Shown piece by piece: positions 58,912-64,000 of a DNA stretch of 64,000 nt (position 1 is its first letter; the number at the start of each line of letters is the position of its first letter). The notes beneath the pieces were generated by a model, which saw only the letters and a list, made by a program, of their open reading frames with translations, did no database searches and was not told where the DNA came from. Source of the stretch: Rhyacophila brunnea (Eukaryota > Arthropoda > Insecta > Trichoptera > Rhyacophilidae); NCBI GenBank assembly GCA_022495005.1, contig JAGYXB010001002.1, forward strand, positions 248,001 to 312,000. Direction: 5' to 3'. The translations under genes and the position numbers were made by a program.

Positions 58912-59720
58912 TTGTAGCGTAGTCTTTTTCATTTATTCTAGTCGGTATTTTTTAATCTTCCTATAACTTTGAAACACAGCTATTTTTAAGGTTTTAATAT
59001 TAGGAGTGTTCCTTATTTATTCATTTGTATATCAAGCAATTGGATACGTCAAGATATTGTGAAACAACATAATTTTATTTCAATAGTGCAACCGAGTAAA
59101 TGATCCACTATTTATTGTCTCTCCCTCTCTAAAGACATTCCGTTATTTATAGCGAAATAACGCAATGAACATATTTTTGACGTGGTCAGCTTCTACGCTA
59201 GTGAGATAAATCACCTTCATATATATTTGATGGAACTTTAATTTATGGTCAAATTTTATTTAATTACGAAAGTATAAAGGTGGATAAGAGGTTGACATTA
59301 AAATAATAATAACAACGTCCATAAACGCTATGTAGAAACGACAATCTATTTGAGAGAGCAAATATATCACCAAAGAGGCATGTGCTCAGGCACGATGCAA
59401 AAAAAGTGCACTCCAGATGGATGGATCAAATCGCGAAAAAAAAGAATATCGCGGATCTTCTACCAATTGCGTGCCGCTGAATGTTAAGAGGATGGAGCCG
59501 ATGCTTTGAAATGGTTGTCGTCCAAATTATCCAGAGAACGACCATCAGAACTTAATGAATATGGTATAAAAACATGGAATTTTATTAAATTCTTCTTCTT
59601 TATCCATGTCCACTCGTTACTTGAAGCATATGGACATCATTTTGGTGCCTGGAATGTATGGAAGGATCAGTGTCACTCGCAAGTTTTCTTTATATCTTCC
59701 CAGGTTATGCTCGTAATCTA
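58912..59720. other. Stretch with a weak retroelement-like segment
   Basis: At about 59375-59500 (+) a frame reads RHDAKKVHSRWMDQIAKKKN then IADLLPIACR, similar in layout to the RW-D segment of endonuclease/RT C termini, but too diverged to assign. A 72-codon frame at 59506-59724 follows without recognisable content. Confidence 0.3.
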
Positions 59721-59724
59721 TTAA

Positions 59725-60112
59725 GGCTATACTTCAGGTTGAGGTTCGAAGTTCGTTCGTTGAGGCATGGTCTAAAAAGATTGTGACTAGGTGATGCGTG
59801 GATTGTGCAAATGACGCGTGCCAAACGAAATATTATGTGTCATAAAAATTCAACATGCGTCCATTTAATGTTATGTTTATTGTTATATTAGTAATAAGAA
59901 TAGTATTCAATGGCATGTTATCTTTTTCAAGTACATACGTAAAGTTTTTTAGTCAAATTTAGGTACACGATTTAAGAATATATTCCTCCGACGCCATGAC
60001 AAACAAAATTGACGTGCTCACACCTCGACTGTCGGTCTACGATTGGCAACGAGTGTGAAATTTCGTCGCACTTACTGTTGAAAATTATTTGCCGTTTCAC
60101 TAATGTATGTTC
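59725..60112 (-). mobile_element. TTAA-flanked non-autonomous element D, copy 2
   Basis: Inverse orientation relative to 31519-31881 and flanked by TTAA at 59721-59724 and 60113-60116. On the minus strand it begins GAACATACATTAGTGAAACG, contains ATGGCGTCGGAGGAATATAT (ATG at 59997-59995, MASEEYILKSCT then stop), AACATAACATTAAATGGACG and TTTTTAGACCATGCCTCAAC, and ends GTATAGCC. It is 25 bp longer than copy 1, mainly by an insert near the right end. Confidence 0.78.
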
Positions 60113-60409
60113 TTAACTTAAAGAACAGAAAGGCAATGTATAATACATGACGGAGCCAGATCTTACGTCGCTTTTTCACTTTCAGGGTGATGAGAGGTTG
60201 AATATTCCGAATTCATATTTTCTTGTTATTTCTTGATAATTCTTACCAACACACACATATTAGCTGTATCAAGCATCTATAGTAGAAAGTTACTTTATAG
60301 TCTGAGCTTTCGTAGACTGCAATAACTTACTACCTTACTAACCGGTATCTTATTTTAACCACGTATATCTGTGCGTCCCAGACATCGATTTGAATGTTGC
60401 TCCACCCAA

Positions 60410-60600
60410 TAGGTGGCCACAGACGTACAGTTTTCGTAGCAGGTTGAATATGGCACAGACAATAACTGTTCAATAACTGTACATTAGTGGGCACACCACA
60501 GATCAGTTTAACTACCCCATTTAAATATGTCGAACTGTCAACAGACGTGCACATATACGTGCAGTTATTGTCTGTGGCAAAGTGTCAAAAACTATGGATG
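60410..60600. mobile_element. Small inverted-repeat element with CACAGACAATAACTG ends
   Basis: CACAGACAATAACTG at 60454-60468 is perfectly inverted at 60562-60576, enclosing about 93 bp. The adjoining 60412-60450 (inverse of TTCAACCTGCTACGAAAACT then GTACGTCTGTGGCC) recurs at 61987-62026, so the real element is larger than the perfect palindrome. No duplication identified. Confidence 0.6.
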
Positions 60601-60714
60601 TTAGGTTCACGGAGATATTACACAGGGGTATTATTTAAATTAGTTTTAGGTAGGGTATACTTGAACGATATTGATACACGAATAATTTTACTTTGAATTT
60701 ATTATGGTTATAAT

Positions 60715-61115
60715 CAGTGACGTCTCTAGATAAAATGCCGCCCCTAGGCAGCGGCAAAATGCCGCCTTATTTTTGTATACATTATTTTTATCATCCTTTC
60801 ATGAGTCCAATATCTAATAAATGTGTTGTATGGATATAGATATTACTAACAAAATATCAGACCAATTATTCGAAAATCTGCACGTGTCATTTCTGGTCAC
60901 CAAGGAGTCGTCGAAGGGCAACGGAAGTAAACTAGATATCGCGAACCCGACAAAACCAGTGAGCTGATTTTTAATGAAAAATACTTTCGTTATTACTAAG
61001 TTAAGGTAGCTATCTCTATATAATATTACAAATGATTTTCCTCGATTTGCCGCCTTTCGAGTAACTGCCGCCCCCAAGCGACGCTCAATCTGCCTATCCC
61101 CACGGGACGTCACTG
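60715..61115. mobile_element. 401 bp hAT MITE, TSD GTTATAAT
   Basis: Exact 8 bp repeats GTTATAAT at 60707-60714 and 61116-61123, fitting nTnnnnAn. Ends CAGTGACGTCTCTAGA and, inverted, CAGTGACGTCCCGTGG. GCCGCC-rich subterminal sequence lies at both ends (AAAATGCCGCCCC; ACTGCCGCCCCC inverted context). A 99-codon minus-strand frame crosses it but is a by-product with no transposase features. Confidence 0.9.
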
Positions 61116-61986
61116 GTTATAATTGTTTTTATTAGAAACAAGTTGACATAAAATACACACCTATGACGTTGGTAAAATAAATCATGATCTTGCTAGTGGA
61201 TTGTGTATTTTATCGATTCACCAAAACAATATTATACACATTCGTGTAAATATAAAATATAATCTTTTCTTTTGAATAAATTATTCCCTTTAATGGACAG
61301 TATTAATTAAGTAAGAAAACGGTAATATTTATAAAGGTATTGATTTTATATACAATAAATTTAAACATGCCACAAAATTATATTTACATCAATCATCAGT
61401 ATAATAATTAATTACTATGATATTATTAAAATATATAGACATTGTCATTCACAATTAGGTACATTAATTTATGTTGTGAAAGTCTTAAATTAATAATTTG
61501 TAATATTCACTTCATACAATAAATAAAATTTGAGTACTGAGTTATTAGTCTATATTTTCACAATAGCTTAATATTTATAATGCTCTCTAAAATTTTAACA
61601 TTTATATTATATTTTATAAAATAATATGTTTACATAAATAACTATAACTTTGTTTTACTCTCGTAAAAATAAATAAAATATAATATTTGCGATCTCCGCG
61701 TACATTATATTATTACATTTTTAATAATAAATGAATTTGTATTTTATAACAAGCAACACCAGCCGCAGTTGTATGCGCAGTATATTCTACTTTACGTTAC
61801 CAACATCTAACATCACCCGAAAACTTTCGGCTAGTTGAAATTCCAACAGTTTTACAAAAACACGGGAGTGGGGGGTCGCTGGCAGTTTGAACCTGGCACA
61901 CATCTGGCAGGTCGAAAATTGGCCGTCTATGGGCGCAGCAGATTATCTACCAAAGATTACTGTATGGCCTCCATTACGTATTAACT
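61116..61986. other. AT-rich stretch without supported genes
   Basis: Nothing identifiable; the frames at 61887-62183 overlap the repeat fragment that follows. Confidence 0.5.
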
Positions 61987-62026
61987 GGCATGTTCAACCT
62001 GTTACGAAAACTGTACGTCTGTGGCC
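61987..62026 (+). repeat. Fragment related to the 60.4 kb inverted-repeat element
   Basis: GGCATGTTCAACCTGTTACG then AAAACTGTACGTCTGTGGCC is the inverse complement of 60412-60452 with few mismatches. Confidence 0.65.
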
Positions 62027-63034
62027 AGCAATTGTCATTCGAATAGAGAGTTCTTTTTGCGAATTGTTTCCGACCCGCCATGTCCACCCCAAGGTATTCG
62101 ACATTCTCGATGTTTTTTGCGTTTATAATTAAGTGAAAATCTGAATCGGGACAGGTGCTAATGGACAATACGATGGTTTTCAAACTTTAGATATTTTGAT
62201 AATGATATTTTGTTCACAACGTCATCAACACGCATAACCAAAATAACATAAGTATACACAAACAGCACACTTATAACTTATTTACTTTACTCATCGCAAT
62301 GTGCATAATACATTTTTAATGATATGCGCGGAACGATTAAATCGCAATATGGCGATTATACTATTATGACATGAGCTAAAAACCATTATTCGCGGCAATG
62401 TTTCGGTGTTGATGGAAGCTTTGCAGTAAACTGCATCGAAAATGATCCTGCCATTAATAATTTGGCCACCGTATGCAGGAGCACTGCCATTATTTTAATC
62501 CGACGCGATGTGTCAACGTGCGGTGTCCCTGTATGTGACACCTACTTTATCGTGATATGTCGGCAGAAAATCTATGCACTTATTTAGGCGAACTACAATA
62601 ATTATTCTAGAGACACTACTGTCAAATAAAAAAAACATTATTAAAAAATAAGTCACTGCTCCAAAGTCATATAACCACTATAAATAATAAACGTATGTGA
62701 TATGATATGTTATTATTACAATACAACCAATATGGTCCCACGTTAAGGAACGGTGTACAGCTACAGGTGACATCTAGCAACAGAATACGAAGCATGCATT
62801 TTAATACAATATATTGATGGTTTTAATTTTATACGGTTTTAATTAATCAATACACGAGTAAACACATTAAAAAAATACATACATTATGTTTATTTTATTA
62901 TTTTTCAATACACAATACAAACACGATCTAATAATTTTAGATTCTTTGATTGTAAATACATCATTTTAAAAAAACCTCAGAGAGCGTAGTTATTAATAAT
63001 ATTTTTCATGAAATACAGACGGATCGATAGCTCT
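62027..63034. other. Stretch without supported features
   Basis: A GC-richer patch at 62380-62570 has no recognisable gene. Confidence 0.45.
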
Positions 63035-63125
63035 AAGATAAGATAACTCACACCGAAAGTGAAAGATATAAGTTTGAATCCTACTCAGTCCAACTTTTAT
63101 TCTAAGATTTTTCAAAAAAAAAAAA
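63035..63125 (+). mobile_element. tRNA-like SINE or tRNA pseudogene with A-rich tail
   Basis: A-box-like ATAGCTCTAAGATAAGATAA and B-box-like AGTTTGAATCC are correctly spaced. The outer strings GGATCGA and TCAGTCC pair at 6 of 7 positions counting one wobble, and TCAC/GTGA could form the anticodon stem with loop ACCGAAA. Position 33 is C instead of T and the T stem is poor, so it is not a functional tRNA. An A14 run (about 63115-63128) follows after 30 bp, as in SINEs. Confidence 0.45.
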
Positions 63126-63128
63126 AAT

Positions 63129-64000
63129 TTTAAATCAAACTTTCAATATTAAGAAAACTGTTGAACAAAACAGGCTTTCTCTAATCTTGTTCTAATATTT
63201 TAAAAAAATCAGAAATTTAAATCCCTTTTATTTATATCGAATTGAACTTAGGTAGTGTGACCATATCAAAGTAGGTAATAAAAATCCCCGAAAAAATTAA
63301 CTCATGCATTTGTAACAATTGACATGGAAATCTAGCTATGTAGCGATTTAGATAAACTGAACCAGTTCAGAGTGAATGAAGTTAGCAAGCAATGTTTAAA
63401 CACGTAGCGTAGGATAAAGTCGAGAATGTGCTCTGAAAGAGCGACGAGGGCATGACATAGCTAGCCTGCGGCGCTGTTTGTAGAGTTAACCGGTGCTTGT
63501 TTACTGGGAAAACAGTGTCAATAAACACCAGTGGATTTGTAGCGAGTGAAAATGATTGAGGAATTACTGTTGTTGCTCATACGATTTTAACAAAAAAAAC
63601 GTTGTATATTTAGAATCGGTGTTTTAAATTGTGTTTTACTCTATAGAAATCGTTCTGAAAAAGTAGTAGGCTCTTTTAGTTCACTGAGTAAAGCTCTGGC
63701 CTTTCATCTGAGGTCACAATATTTATATGATTTTCTCAAAGCTTGTGTAATTATGATTGTTTCATTTACATTATTACACTCTTGTTTCACTGCAATACTG
63801 TCAATGGACCTTACGGCCTGCTAAAAATGAAAAATACAGCTGGTCTTCCATAATTATGATAAAAAATATTGTAAATTTCTAAGCCAAAAATGTGTAAAGA
63901 GACATTTGAATTCACCCCGTGACAAATGAATGAAACTCTGGAAATAAGAACGAAGTCATAATACTTATAAATCATAATTAAAAAAAGAATAATTGCAGTT
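63129..64000. other. Right-edge stretch without supported features
   Basis: No gene or repeat could be supported. Confidence 0.5.

Noticed and set aside
60814..61113. 99-codon minus-strand frame as a gene
   Set aside because: It lies entirely within the 401 bp hAT MITE with exact target duplication and shows no transposase features.

Overview
This 64 kb window is AT-rich eukaryotic DNA. It looks like an intergenic or intronic stretch of an insect genome, most likely a moth or butterfly. The evidence is the lack of long reading frames, the density of short transposable elements, tRNA-derived SINEs, 5'-truncated non-LTR retrotransposon tails ending in GAT-type triplet repeats, a Helitron ending in CTAG, and many hAT and TTAA-bounded miniature elements. 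I see no prokaryotic operon, rRNA, CRISPR array or complete multi-exon gene. The taxon is inferred from element style, not from a diagnostic gene.

From 0 to 13 kb the window holds a TTAA-bounded dispersed repeat (copy 1), a 238 bp palindromic MITE, a candidate minus-strand first coding exon near 5.3 kb, a pogo/Tigger-like MITE, a composite tRNA-derived SINE, a second inverted-repeat MITE, a SPIN-like hAT derivative that keeps the first transposase codons, a candidate plus-strand promoter and first exon at 8.65-8.86 kb, a 177-codon minus-strand frame at 11.2-11.8 kb, and a decayed non-LTR tail. From 13 to 25 kb come two hAT elements with perfect 8 bp target duplications, one arm of a long palindrome, several decayed reverse-transcriptase tails, and a GC-rich minus-strand frame at 21.3-21.6 kb.

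From 25 to 43 kb the dominant features are two 1.39 kb foldback elements with arms of about 690 bp (25.3-26.7 and 41.3-42.7 kb). Between them lie a 280 bp MITE, SINEs, a TTAA-flanked element with a conserved ATG, and a 405 bp element with a 9 bp target duplication sitting inside an older repeat. From 43 to 64 kb there are three more hAT elements with exact duplications, a recent reverse-transcriptase tail with a perfect 12 bp duplication, a Helitron inserted in a repeat whose uninterrupted paralogue lies at 32.3 kb, the second TTAA-flanked copy, and a tRNA-like SINE near the right edge.

The elements record a relative chronology: nested insertions, paralogous empty sites and intact duplications show which are young. 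Host coding content is uncertain. The exon candidates rest on open frames, splice-like signals and GC contrast only. Two transposon themes stand out: several unrelated-looking repeats end at TTAA, and there is a cluster of CTGA...GAAAC motifs resembling decayed hammerhead cores.
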